From the NCBI GenBank assembly GCA_002914805.1, contig JXTB01000157.1, positions 633,663-697,662 on the forward strand: a stretch of DNA of 64,000 nucleotides, given 5' to 3'. Each line of letters opens with the position of its first letter. The first letter of the stretch is position 1. Below are positions 22,564 to 35,450 of this stretch, in pieces. Source of the DNA: Parasponia andersonii. Its lineage: Eukaryota > Streptophyta > Magnoliopsida > Rosales > Cannabaceae. Both the position numbers and the translations under genes were made by a program. The notes under the pieces are model-generated. The model was not told the DNA's origin. It did no database searches and saw nothing but the letters and a program-made list of their open reading frames with translations.

Positions 22564-24046
22564 TGTTAGGGTTATGCCCTAAAAGCATGTATATTTTAGA
22601 TATCTGTTGAATTAATAAAATAACATTTTTCTATTTGAATTTGTGCATAATTGGTATGTCATTAAATATCAGAAAATTCCTGATTTATTTATGTGACCAT
22701 AAATTTAGCATATAAGTATTATATACATGAGGATTAAATTTATGGATAATAAACTAAATATAGTCCGTAATAATTAATTAAAGTTTGAGATATTTAATTA
22801 AACATTATTAGTGCAGTCCATTAACATTGAGAATGTAATAGTCTTATCTAGACTATTGATGTGTTGACATCATAATGGAGGTACTTTATATAATTTGATT
22901 ATATAGGACTGGACCAGACATGATTTGAATCTCACATAAATTCCGTTAACTGTTGAGAGTTCAAATAATATCACTAGATGATCATATATACATCAATCTT
23001 AATCCTGAGTAGTTATAGACTCCTATTTATAACATTATGTTCTTTGACATACTTGTTAAAGGTTTATTTTTAAACAGATCGAAATACTTGTATCTTGGGA
23101 GCATGATGAAATGAGTAGCTGGTAATGTAGCTTATAGATATGGAATCAATTCCTTCCATTAGGAAACTAGAAAGATGATTCCCTTGTGTATTGATTCAGG
23201 ACTTGAACAGTTTGAATACTCAATTTATAATAGATTTATAAATTAATTGGTCATTAGAGAATCAATGTTACACAAGGATAAAGATGTAATTGGAGAGGTA
23301 AACGGAATATAACCTAGCTCCAATTATGAATTGTCTATGGAGGATTGAATTACATGTAATGATTAAATCGATGGACTGCTCGCTGTTTTCTGAGTAAATT
23401 AATTCTGTAACTTCAAGAGTGCAATTCCATATTTTTAGTGGAGTAATACTGGAATTAATAAATTAGACAAATTAATTAAAGAGTTTAATTAATTGTCATA
23501 ATTTATTAGAGCTTGAATTGCAGGTACATAGGTCCCCAATTCCACCTCTTACAAATACTGTACTGGATATTACATTGTTTCTGTTACTGCACACTTTGTC
23601 TAGATAAATAATTTATCTATATGTAATTAATAATTGTTATTAATTAAATAAATAATTAATTTTGAATTAATTAATTTAAATTTATGGAGTGATAAGTTTT
23701 CTTATTTGTTTAAATTTTGAATTTAAAAATATCTAATTATCAGATAATTAGATAAATAGAAATTAGGAAACTGACTAAANNNNNNNNNNNNNNNNNNNNN
23801 NNNNNNNNNNNNNNNNNNNNNNNNNNNNNNNNNNNNNNNNNNNNNNNNNNNNNNNNNNNNNNNNGTTGAGAAGACAGTAAAGCTAGGATCCACTGATAGG
23901 CTATAAGAGGTATTACATCTATTCTCTTTATATGTTCCTATTTGCTATGAATTAATACTATGCACTCATATAGTCAATTATTTTGAGAAAATTTTTGAAT
24001 GTTCCTCGGCCAATCTTCCGCTGCGAAAATCATTTTAAATCCAACA
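22564..24046 (+). repeat. 5' LTR of the first copia element
   Basis: Starts TGTTAGGGTTATGCCCTAAA and ends AAATCCAACA (short inverted ends TGTT...AACA). It contains the 85-base N gap at 23780-23864, so the length is approximate. Confidence 0.88.
23780..23864. other. Assembly gap in the 5' LTR
   Basis: Run of 85 N. The matching place in the 3' LTR (from about 31080) leads into long TA repeats, which may explain why assembly failed. Confidence 0.95.
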
Positions 24047-24048
24047 AT

Positions 24049-24059
24049 TGGTATCAGAG
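24049..24059 (+). other. Primer-binding site
   Basis: TGGTATCAGAG two bases after the 5' LTR, complementary to the 3' end of initiator methionine tRNA as in most copia elements. Confidence 0.85.
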
Positions 24060-25766
24060 AGGTTATATGAGTATATAGTATTAATTATTTGTATGCATGA
24101 GTGGGTATTGCATTATTTTTTATATGTATTTGATGATGAATGGATAAGTTATCATATGATGGATGTATGGTTGATATTTGGTCGTTAATTATATGGTTCC
24201 TTAGGTTTTAAATTATTTGTAATTTATTTTGATTAGATCAAAAGATGTAAAATCTAATTTGGGGTATAAGCTTTGTTGTATTTTACTTTATGTTTCTTTA
24301 TATTGTACAAAGACGATGATGGAGACGCGTTTAAAGCTAACCCGAAAAAAAAAAAATATAATATATATCATATATTAATATATATATATATATTTATTAT
24401 ATAAAAAATTATTTTCGTTTATATATAAATATATATAATATTAGTTTATATATATATAACATATATTAATATATCTAATATATATAGTTTATGTTTTTTT
24501 TAATTAAAAAAAAATACAATTGGGCCTAGACCTAGGCCCAAGCCTAAAATAATTATTTAGATATTATATGGGCTAGACAAGTTTTAAGAAAAAATATTTA
24601 TAGGAATATCACTTTTTACAAATATGATTTATAAAAATACCAAAAGAAGAGAGGAGACGCAAGAAAACCAGCGGATAGCATTCAGGCTTGCGTGCTTTTA
24701 ACTCTTTGTAATTTTATTATTTTATTGGGTTGTAATTTCCTAAGGGACCCGGCCAAATATCATTTTATTTTATTTTATTACTATATTATATGTGATATGT
24801 ATAACATGACCATGCATAATAATACGTCATTCATTATACCCACTCATAGTCATTTATAAATATCATGCATACATGTTATATTCACGCTAAAATAGTTTAG
24901 TTAGAATATGACTAATTTAATTGGATTAAATAATTAAATAGGAATTAAAAAAAATTGAATAATGTGATTTAAATTTAATAGTTAAATTTTGGTAATATTA
25001 CACTTATTTAATTTGGCTATCTTTATTAATTAGATTGATTAAATTAGCCAAATTATTCCTATAAGAATAAATTTAGATTTTTTAAAAAATCTAGTAATTT
25101 ATTTAGGACCAATTAGATTAGACTAATAAATTAACTTAGAAAATTATATTAGATATAATAACTAGGTTAAATAAAATATTTGATGTTTATTAGTAAAAAC
25201 ACATAATATTTTAAAATAATGAGTGGGAGAGGGGTATATGACAATACATCCCACGGTCTCAATTATTAATTAAGTTAAGTGAGATTTAATTGGTGCCTAG
25301 AGACGCTTAGATTTCGTCTTCCCTATAGAGGACGTCCATTTAAATTAATAACAAGCCTTAATTTCCAAAAGATAGGATTTTAGAATGTATTTCAAAATTG
25401 ACCTACCCTACGGCGGCAATTTTGATTTAAGTTGCTAAAATTTGAAATAATAGGTCACACTCATGAGGATACAATTAAACTGTTAATAGTATCCTGACCA
25501 TAAAACGGTAGTTAATAAATAAAAGAAAATATGAGATATTTTGATATTTTATTTATTAATTGAGAATGTCTCAATTCAATTAATAATTATATGATTTATC
25601 CTACGACGACACTTAATTAGAGAAAATTGAATTACAGTGGAATTAGTAAATAAGTTTATGTGTTTACTTACTTGCATCATGCATCATGTTTACTATTCCG
25701 AATTTTTTGTGATATTTATTTTCAAATATGTTGAATATTAGTTTATTTATTTAATTTCAGCAACAC
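24060..25766 (+). other. Untranslated leader of the copia element
   Basis: 1.7 kb of AT-rich DNA without a coding frame, between the primer-binding site and gag. A leader of this size is longer than in most copia elements and could include later insertions. Confidence 0.55.
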
Positions 25767-26646
25767 ATGTCAATCTCGAATCCCATTATCACTTTACTCG
25801 CAAATGAAAAATAAACTGGAGATAATTTTATCAAGTAGAAAAGTAATATGAACATCGTGCTTGTTAGTGAAGACTACAAGTTTGTGCTTACGGAGGAATG
25901 TCCTCTACAACCTGTAGCTAATGCTACTCGTGCTGCACGAGAAAGCTATGAAAAGTGGACTCATGCCAATAATAAAGCTCGCTGCTATATATTAGCAGGC
26001 ATGACTGACGTGCTTAGAGCTAAGCACGAAAGGATGGAGACTGCTTATGAGATAATGGAGTCCTTCCAGGCCATGTTTAGACAACAATCTGATCAATCTC
26101 GTCATGACGCCATTAAAAAGGCTATGAATGCGAAGATGAAGAGAGGAACTCCAGTGAGAAATCATGTTTTGAACATGATCAATTACTTTGGAGAGGCTGA
26201 AGTTCACGGGGCTACGATTGATGACCGCACTCAAGTGAGTATGATTCTGGAATCACTCTCACCTGATTTTCTTCAGTTCAAGAGCAACTATGTTATGAAC
26301 AAGTTAAATTATACGATGACTTAACTGCTCAATGAACTACAAACCTTTGAATCGATATCGAAAGATAAATGTAAAGATGGTTCAGTAACTATTACTGAAG
26401 CAAATATTGCAGTAGAAAATCCCTCTACCTCTAACAAAAATAAGAAGAGGAAGAGCAAGAGTGCCTCTGGGTCTAAGCCTAAAAGAAGTAAGAAGGGCAT
26501 GCCTCTGGATCTAAGCCTAAAAGAAGTAAGAAGGGCAATATAAGCACCAAGAAGAACAACTCTAAGGACAAAAAGCCTAAGGGAAAATGTTTTCACTGCA
26601 GAGTTGAAGGGCATTGGAAGAGAAACTGTAACAAATATCTCTCCAA
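25767..26646 (+). pseudogene. Copia gag remnant
   Basis: Nucleocapsid/capsid protein of the element. The frame from ATG 25767 has two early stops, then is open through 26321 (UBN2-type gag, with TEECPLQPVANATRAARESY and ILESLSPDFLQFKSNY). A TAA follows where the family has Gln. A 38-bp tandem duplication at about 26459-26534 shifts the frame before the CCHC zinc knuckle (CFHCRVEGHWKRNC) near 26590-26630. Confidence 0.8.
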
Positions 26647-29600
26647 ATTGAAAGAGAAGAAGAAAGGTAAATATGATTTACTTGTTTTAGAAGCTTGTTT
26701 AGTGGAAGAAGATTTATTTGATATATCTCCCTGGATAGTTGATTCAGGAGCTACTAATCATGTTTGTTCTTCTTTTCAGATGCTTAGTTCTTCAAGGGAG
26801 CTTGCTGACGGGGAATTCACGATGAGAGTAAACAATGGAGCCAAAGTTTCGGTAAAAGCAGTGGGAGTTGTCCATCTTTATTTTAGGAATAAATTTTTAT
26901 TATTGTACAATATTTATTTTATTCCCAATTTTCGTAGGAATTTGATTTCTATGTCAAGATTAATTGAACAAATGTTTGGTGTTTCTTTTCTTAATAATGA
27001 GATTATTATTTCTAGAAATGGTTTAAATATTTGTTCAGCAAAAATGGAGAACGGACTTTATATATTAAGGCCGGACGAATAATCACTGCTTAATACCGAA
27101 ATGTTTAAAGTAGAATATCCCAAACTTAAAAAGCAAAAAGTTTCTCAAGATGACGATATATATCTTTGGCACCTTAGGTTAGGGCATATCAATCTAAATA
27201 GGATAAACAGACTTGTAAAGGATGGTCCTTTAAGAGAGCTAAAAGTTGGCACTCTACCAGTTTGTGAATCTTGTTTGGAAGGAAAAATGACTAAGAGACC
27301 TTTCTCAGCAAAGAGCGAAAGGGCCAAAGAACTGCTTGAGCTTGTACATAGCGATGTATGTAGTCCATTGAATGTGCAAACAAGAGGCAGTTATGAATAT
27401 TTTGTCACATTTATTGACGATTATTCACGATATGCATATGTGTACTTAATGCAAAGAAAATCTGAAACCTTTGAAAAGTTTAAAGAATTCGCAGCAGAAG
27501 CTGAAAAGCAATTAGGTAAGTCATTAAAAACTCTTCGATCAGATCGAGGAGGTGAATACCTTGATAATGAATTCAATGATCACTTGCTAGAGAATGGCAT
27601 CCTATCCCAACTCATAGCACCTGGAACACCACAACAGAATGGTGTTGCAGAAAGGAGAAACCTAACATTACTAGATATGGTTAGGTCAATGATGAGCTAC
27701 TCTTCCCTACCACTCTCATTCTGGGGTTATGCACTACAAACAACTGTTTACATTTTGAAAGTAGTACCTTCCAAGTCTGTCCAAAAGACACCTTTAGAGT
27801 TGTGAAATAGGCGCAAAGCTAGTTTACGTCATATCTGCATATGGGGGTTCCCAGCACATGTACTAAAAAGAAAGACTGGGAAGCTAGAACCACGTACAGA
27901 GGTTTGTTTATTTGTAAGTTATCCAAAAGGCACAAGAGGAGGTTTGTTTTATAGTCCTCAAGAGAAAAAGGTATTTATATCGACAAATGCCACTTTTCTT
28001 GAAAATAACTATATGACAGACTTCAAACCTCGAAGTAAAGTTGTACTAGAGGAATTACTTATTGATCAGATCAGATCACAACCAACAAAAGTTATTGAAC
28101 GGAAAAATTATGAGATCACTATTCCAGATCAGAATATCTTGGCAACTTGACGTAGTGGGAGGGTTATTAGACCACATGCTCGCTACAGAAAAGTTGGAGA
28201 AGCACATGTTGCTATTTTCGATAGTAGCCAAGATGAACCATTGACATACAAGCATGTAATGAAAGATTCTGATAAGGAAAAATGGCAAGAGGCTATGAAC
28301 CAAGAAATGAAATCCATGTATTCCAATTCTGTTTGAGAACTTGTAGATCTACCTGAAGATGTCAGGCCCATTAGAAGTAAATGGATCTATAAAAGAAAAA
28401 AAGGTGTAGATGGAAAAGTTGAAACGTTCAAGGCTAGGTTAGTGGCAAAGGGTTATACCCAAAAAGAGGGAGTTGACTATGAAAAAACTTTCTCGCCAGT
28501 AGCTATGCTTAAATCCATACGTATCCTCTTATCTATTGCTGCATGTTTAGACTATGAAATATGGCAAATGGATGTCAAGACAGCTTTTTTGAATGGCTAA
28601 CTTGAAGAAAGTATTTATATGGAACAACCAGAAGGTTTTGTAGCTAAAGGCCAATAGCAGAAAGTCTGCAAACTACTTAGGTCTATTTATGGGCTTAAGC
28701 AAGTTTCAAGATCATGGAATCTAAGATTTGATGAGACGATCAAGTCTTATGGTTTCGATCAAAATGTTAATGAACCTTGTGTATACAAGTACATCAAAGA
28801 CAATAAAGTGGTCTTCCTAGTTTTTTATATAGATGATATTTTGCTCATTGGGAATGATGTGAAAATATTATCTAATGGAAAGAAGTGGCTAGCCGAGCAA
28901 TTCTAAATGAAATATTTAGGAGAAGCAAGTTATGTGCTTGGGATCCAGATTATTCGAGATCGTAAGAACAGACTTTTGGCACTGTCTCAAGTATCTTATA
29001 TTAATAAGATACTCATTCGTTTTTCAATGCAAAACTCCAAGAAAGGACAGTTACCTTCTCGACATGGAGTTATCCTTTCTAAAGAGCAATGTCCCAAGAC
29101 ACCTCAAGAGGAAGAGGATATGAGATGGGTTCCTTATGCGTCTGCAGTTGGCAGCCTTACGTACGCTATGTTGTATACTAAGCCTGACATATGCTACACA
29201 GTAGGGATAGTCAGTCATTTTCAATCAAATCCAGGATTAGATCACTAGATAGCAGTAAAGAATATTCTTAGGTATCTTAGCAGAATGAGAAATTATATGC
29301 TGGTTTATTCAAGTCAGGACTTGATTCCTACTGGTTATACTGAATCTGATTTTCAATCAGATTCCTACTGGTTACACTGATTCTGATTTTCAATCAGACA
29401 AAGATACTCGAAAGTCGACGTCTGAGTCAGTGTTCACTCTTGGTGGTGGAGCCGTTGTCTGGAGAAGTGTTAAACAATCCAGCACTTCAGATTCTACTAT
29501 GGAAGTAGAATATATAGCAGCTTGTGAAGCAGCTAAAGAAGCAGTTTGGCTCAGAAAGTTCTTTACTGATTTGGAAGTTATTCCAAATATGGATAAGCCA

Positions 29601-29849
29601 CTGACTTTATACTGCGACAACGGTGGAGCGGTGGCGAATTCAAAAGAACCAAGAAGTCACAGGAGAGGAAAACATATAGAGAGGAAGTATCATCTAATTA
29701 GAGAGATAGTACATCGAGGAGACATGGTCGTTATGAAGATAACATCCGAAAACAACATTGTTGATCCTTTTACAAAAACGCTTTCAGCGAAGACTTTTGA
29801 GAGTCACTTGGAGGGTTTAGGATTGAGAGACATGTGTCACCTGCTTTAG
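26647..29849 (+). pseudogene. Copia pol remnant (protease, integrase, RT, RNase H)
   Basis: The aspartic protease motif DSGATNH is near 26740. The pre-integrase HLRLGH...CESC box and the integrase core (FIDDYSRYAYVY, LRSDRGGEY, GVAERRN) lie in 27101-27805. RT motifs are [19 protein letters not shown] and YIDDILL near 28830. RNase H (EYIAACEAAKEAVWL, YCDNGGAV) is at 29430-29849. Stops break it near 27080, 27803, 28148, 28334, 28598, 28655, 28904 and 29247. A 37-bp tandem duplication near 29322-29395 shifts the frame before RNase H. Inactive. Confidence 0.85.
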
Positions 29850-29852
29850 GGC

Positions 29853-29862
29853 AAGTGGGAGA
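29853..29862 (+). other. Polypurine tract
   Basis: AAGTGGGAGA immediately before the 3' LTR, the usual plus-strand priming site. Confidence 0.75.
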
Positions 29863-29863
29863 T

Positions 29864-31116
29864 TGTTAGGGTTATGCCCTAAAAGCATGTATATTTTGGA
29901 TATTTGTTGAATTAATAAAATAATATTTTTCTATTTGAATTTGTGCATAATTGATGTATCATTAAATATCAGAAAATCCCTGGTTTATTTATGTGACCAT
30001 AAATTTAGCATATAAGTGTTATATACATGAGGATTAAATTTATGGATAATAAACTAAATATAGTCCGTAATAATTAATTAAAGTTTGGGATCTTTAATTA
30101 AATATTATTAGTACAGTCCATTAATATTGAGAATGTAATAGTCTTATCCGGACTATTGATGTGTTGACATCACAATGCAGGTACTTTATATAATTTGATT
30201 ATATAGGACTAGACCAGACATGATTTGAATCTCATATAAATTCCGTTAACTGTTGAGAGTTCAAATAATGTCACCAGATGATCATATGTATATCAATCTT
30301 AATCCTGAGTAGTTATAGACTCCTATTTATAACATTATATTTTTTGACATACTTGTTAAAGGTTTGTTTTTAAACAGATCAAAATACTTGTATCTTAGGA
30401 GCATGATAAAATGAGTAGCTGGTAATGTAGCTTACAGATATGGAATCCATTCCTTCCATTAAAAAGCTAGAAAGATGATTCCCTTGTGTATTGATTCAGG
30501 ACTTGAACAATTTGAGTACTCAATTTATAATAGATTTATAAATTAATTGTTCATTAGAGAATCAATGGTACACAAGAATAAAGATGTAATTGGAGAGGTA
30601 AACGAAATATAACCTAGCTCCAATTATAAATTGTCTATGGAGGATTGAACTACATGTGATGATTAAATCGATGGACTGCTCAATATTTTCTGAGTAAATT
30701 AATTCTGTAACTTCAAGAGTGCAATTCCAAATTTTTAGTGGAGTAATACTGGAATTAATAAATTAGATAAATTAATTAAAGAGTTTAATTAATTGTCATA
30801 ATTTATTAGAGTTTGAATTGCAGGTCCATAGGTCCCCAATTCCACCTCTTACAAATACTGTACAGGATATTACATTGTTTCTGTTACTGCACACTTTGTC
30901 TAAATAAATAATTTATCTATATGTAATTAATAATTGTTATTAATTAAATAAATAATTAATTTTGAATTAATTAATTTAAATTTATGGAGAGATAAGTTTC
31001 CTAATTTGTTTAAATTTTGAATTTAAAAATATCTAATTATCAGATAATTAGATAAATAGAAATTAGGAAACTGACTAAAAGTGAAACACTCTTTCTTGAA
31101 GGAGTGAATTATCTCC

Positions 31117-31130
<14 letters not shown>
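29864..31130 (+). repeat. 3' LTR of the first copia element, end missing
   Basis: Starts TGTTAGGGTTATGCCCTAAA and matches the 5' LTR up to about 31080. The last about 180 bp of the 5' LTR, including the terminal CCAACA, have no counterpart here. TA repeats (31124-31151 and onward) take their place. Confidence 0.82.
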
Positions 31131-31156
<26 letters not shown>

Positions 31157-31479
31157 TAATTAATTAGATTAAATATATATTTATATATATATATATATAA
31201 GATTTTAAGTTTAGAAAAAGTAAAAAAAAAAGGAGTAAACTAACGTCTTACTACTGTAATTGTAGAGAGAGAATTTTCTATCATAAGCATTATGAAGAAT
31301 TGACCACGCAACTAAACGAGAGATCAATTGATGAATAATAATTTAATTTTTTATATTGAGAAAAAATTCTTATAAAATTGATAATGAAACTATTATACAA
31401 CGATTTTAGACCGTGAGATATCTTTGAGAGCAATTGTAATGCATTTACAGTAAAATAATTTTTTTTGCCTTTATTGGAC
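31131..31479. other. TA-rich DNA, nothing recognised
   Basis: TA microsatellites and AT-rich DNA between the broken 3' LTR and the next element. Confidence 0.5.
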
Positions 31480-32571
31480 TAATAACTACAGGAGATGGTG
31501 GTTCTTGGGCAGAGGTCAAAGCAGGTGCTTTTCCCTTCTTTGACCTAGAAGAAGAAGCTGCGCTCTTTTGTTTCTTCGCCCTAGGTGATTTGTGTGGTCG
31601 ATTTGTAGCTGCAGGGAGAGAAGCGCCCTCGGGGAATAACTGATAGGCAATTAAATTCTTGGTTGTCCCTAGCTTTTTCTAGTCAAATTCTTCGATTAGA
31701 AGGTTATTTATTTTGTAAATTCGAGTAAGCTACTCTTTATTTAGTCTTGGGCATTCTTTATTACCTATGATAACAAGAAAATACAATCAGATAAAGAAGA
31801 GCGTATAATATATTGAAAAGCGAGTTATAGCTAAAAGCAACCTACTAGGGTTTTGGACGAACCCATTATCTGTATAATCAAAGTAGAAAAATAGATTTTT
31901 CTATTTTCTCATATTGTTTCTAACTCTGTTTATTGCCTTGATTGCTTCATTCAACTACTTACTCGCATAGAAGAAGCTAAAGTCTGATGGGTTCAATTTC
32001 ACTTGATAAAACTAAGCGAACTCCTCAGGTGTGGGGGTTCTTAGGCCTAGTTTGTAGTATAATATGTACAAACCTACTCAATATCTATAAGTATTTGGGG
32101 TTAGTTGAAAAGAACTACACTGTAGTAGTCGACTATTGACTCGATATATGGTTGTAGTGGGAGGTGAACACTGCATCTAAGGATTGTGTCAGAGAATGAG
32201 GCAGTTCCTCGGAGAGGTGTGTGTAGTCGATTAAATTTTATAGGAAGATGAAGAGGAACATCAAGTTTTTAGTCACAGACAATCTTCTTGAGCTTGTTCA
32301 TGGTACAACTCATCTTTATATCAGCACACAACCAGTTACCTTGCATGTAACTATAGTCCGTGGAGAATGCTGGTGCGTCCCTAATGTGTTTGAGGCCTTT
32401 GGTCTTGAGGAAGATCGCCTATGTGAGGACTGTATTATCTAGTTCCGATCATTTATACTTGAGTTGTTGCTCTAAGTAATCATCGAGATCTATCGAACTA
32501 ATACTCACAGTGGAGAATGACGACTCCCCTGAGAACGCATTCTTCTCCCTAAGTTCTTCACTACTAGACAT
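31480..32571 (-). pseudogene. Plant transposon protein fragment (gypsy-type 'putative transposase' domain)
   Basis: From ATG 32571 the minus strand reads MSSSEELREKNAFSGESSFS. After several stops it gives LPLQPYIESIVDYYSVVLF, LTPNTYRY, VGLYILYYKLGLRTPTPEEF and FYQVKLNPSDFSFFY. This order fits the domain found at the start of many plant gypsy-related proteins (Pfam Transposase_28 style), whose role is not known. At least five in-frame stops occur, several where the family has Trp or Gln. The downstream end is a Lys/Ala-rich tail near 31500-31600. The assignment is by eye and moderate. Confidence 0.5.
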
Positions 32572-33819
32572 CTGAAAAAGAAATATGGGATATATTTAAT
32601 CCTATGCGAGTATTTGACTATAAAAACATTTATAATTTGTTTTCATAAATCTAACCTAAGTGCGATCTATAAATAGGCATGCTAGTTTGTCTATTGTTAC
32701 GGGTATACTCACTATATGCGAGCAATTTGGGGTTACAAACCCTACAATTGCATTGACAATAAGCTATTCATCTATCTCAGATCTGGTCGAACTTCTCTAA
32801 TCAGTCTATGGATTCGTCTCTGTAATGGATTGTTTTTACAAATTCAAGTCATTCTTTAACTATTTGTTATTCGATCTATGGGTTTTATAGGTTCTTCTTC
32901 TATGGGTTTTATCTATTTTTTGCATCTAAGTTTAAGTCATCATTACTGAATCAGAGATGTTAAAATTTCTAGGTTATTATTCAAGTGTTATTAGTTTAGT
33001 AAGTTATTAAATCTATAGTTTTCAAAGTTCAAAAAAAAAAAACTCAGAGATGGCAGTAATTCAAGTTTCAATTTATACATGATGTTTCTGAGAATATTTA
33101 AAAGAAACAAAGAAATGGGATGAGAAAGAGGATTACCAGCCTTTGGTTAAAAGGGTCTCTAAAAAGTCTAGATGTCATCAGAAAAGCTAGAGTAGCGATT
33201 AAGATCGTTGGTAATAAGGAAGAAGACTCTTCAGTCTTGCCGAAAGAGATTTGAGTTTTTTAGAAAAGTTCTGAGGTTTGAAAGCTTAAAGGATTCGGAA
33301 AATGGAAATAGGAGGAGAGGAAAAGAATTCTCCTTATATATGTTTAGAGATTTGATTAAATCTCAGCCGTAAATCAAGGGAGTTAATTTTTGAATCTAAT
33401 GGTTAGAATTCACGCGGGATGATTGATTTTTCAAAATCAAACTATTTAATTTTTGAAATACGAATAGATTTTGGTGTTGAAATGATGGCTGACATCATTG
33501 ACGTTTCAAGAAATGAAGGGGTCTCCTCGAGTCTCATTAAATCCAAAGACATGAATGACACGTGTATATGTCCTATTAGAAGTATGAGTATACGTGATTC
33601 TAAAGAGATATGATTTAAGATTTTTAAAACTTTTCAAGGGTTTCAAAATAATCTAATCATGTCACATTCTTAAGCTCACACTTGTCAGAGTAGGTAGCTC
33701 TATTCAGACCCGAAGGACCGATAGAGCTGGGGGATAATTATTGTGCGATCTTAAATCTACGATTAGTCAACACCAAGAAAGGAAAGTCAACAACTGAGAT
33801 AAATATATTAGGTCATATA
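32572..33819. other. Probable leader or LTR of the 31.5-32.6 kb element
   Basis: Noncoding. Near 33700-33740 the minus strand contains a stretch of C's followed by AGCTCTATCGGTCCTTCGGG, resembling starts of some gypsy LTRs, but no partner LTR was found. Confidence 0.3.
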
Positions 33820-35450
33820 TGTTGGGAATATGTCCTAGAAAGCAGTTTCTTTGTTTGGCATTTTAAACAATATTTATTGGATTCAATTGTTATCTATTTG
33901 TTATTAATAAATTCCATATTATGCCCCAATAATATACATGTGATGTTTATGTTTTCTATTATGCAAACATCTAAAAGTTTTCATAACTAATAATGAGTAA
34001 TGAATAATTGTTCATGTGAAGTGTTCACATGTGGGAGACTAAATTATTTATTTCATTATGTCTAAATTAAAAGTTCACATTCTGCAAATAAAGATAGAAT
34101 ACTTTATTTTGCCATAGAATATAGTGTTGTCTATTTCAACGGGATTGATAGAGTCTCCAATCATCGAAGTGTCTGACTTCGGATAGAAACACTAGTGCGT
34201 TATAAGAAAGTTATAAGTGCATTAAACTGGACCAAGTGAAAATAGCATTTGAGGTTAAGTGTCGTAACTCAATATTCTATCTTTCACTAATCTAGCACTA
34301 TTGCAAGATTACCTTAATCCTAGTGATTGTCGGACTTGTTTTCATGAGTTTTATCTTTTTGACTTACTAAAGGACTAGTTTCGATTATATGGTTTAAACT
34401 CCGGTATCTTGGAAGATAAGATTTGTGAATTGACGAAAATGCCTTTCATGATTTGGACACCATGCATATAATGTCACTTTGAGTTTTTTTAAGGACTTGA
34501 ATAATAAAAACCAAGTGCCAGGTATTCACTTTGTGAATTTGATTGTATTTGTATGGACAGTTACAAACATCGTAGTCAATTATTATCCATTAGATGAAAA
34601 ATGACAACTCAAAGATAAATATGTACTAGAGGGGTAATACGGTAATCTCACCTCACTAGTATGGCATTGCATAAAGGGTATATCTGCAGGTATAGTATAT
34701 GCTAAATAGATCAAGTTAATTAAAGTGTTAATTAGCTTCACAAAAAATATATGACATTTAGTCTAAGAGTACAATATTGGGCCTATCGTGGAGTGCCCCA
34801 ATATTAATGGACAAGGCCCAATCATTATTAAGAGTTAATTATGATTATGGGTAGTTGGCCTATTGGAGCTTAGACTATTTGGATCTATAAGGTCTCTTGT
34901 CTAGCTCACATATAGCCCAATAACTAATTGAATGGTCAGTTGAGCTCAATAAGCCCATTAAGGTTTATATCTTTTTAAATACTTAAGAGAAAAGTTCTAC
35001 TAAGTCTCTCTAAGGGTTCTACATGCTACTCATGCACAGTAACTATGTTTTTTCGTGTGACAGAGAGAAAAAGAGAGAGAGTGGGAGAGACGAACCGCTG
35101 TGGAAGAAGTCCCGTGTTCGTTTATGGCCACTAAGGGAGAGATACCCATGGTCATAGATGTGCAATCAAGGAGAAGGAAGATTATCTTCTGGATCGTTCG
35201 CTCATTTCTCGTTGGGAATCAAGAAGGTGCTCACACACCGGATCATTCAACTAGCTCTAAAGAATAGATGGGAAGGTTCAATGATTGTGAAGTACTTCCA
35301 GGTTTTATCTAAACCAAGATCCATGAATTGATTTATGTTAGATTAACAATCGTACGTTTTTATTTTGTAAAATTTCAAGAAAATTTTAAAATACCTATTC
35401 CGCTGCATTCTTGATTTGTTTACAAAACTACAAAAATCGTTTTCAGTAAA
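33820..35450 (+). repeat. LTR-like segment, probably a solo or truncated copia LTR
   Basis: Begins TGTTGGGAATATGTCCTAGA, a start seen in plant copia LTRs, and near 35395 has CCTATTCCGCTGCATTCTTG, as found at the ends of such LTRs. No terminal CAACA, target-site duplication or internal domain was found, so the right edge is a guess. Confidence 0.45.

Larger units (their letters stand above)
22564..31130 (+). mobile_element. Ty1-copia LTR retrotransposon, inactive, 3' LTR incomplete
   Basis: 5' LTR 22564-24046, primer-binding site, long leader, gag-pol remains in the copia order (gag, protease, integrase, RT, RNase H), a polypurine tract, and a 3' LTR from 29864. The LTRs agree at roughly 95 % by eye over about 1.2 kb, so the insertion is not recent. 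Left flank 22559-22563 is TGAAC; no right target-site copy can be found because the 3' LTR breaks off in a TA-rich stretch near 31100-31200. Many stops and frameshifts interrupt the coding region. Confidence 0.9.

Noticed and set aside
32248-32442. 64-codon plus-strand frame
   Set aside because: Antisense of the decayed transposon protein on the minus strand.
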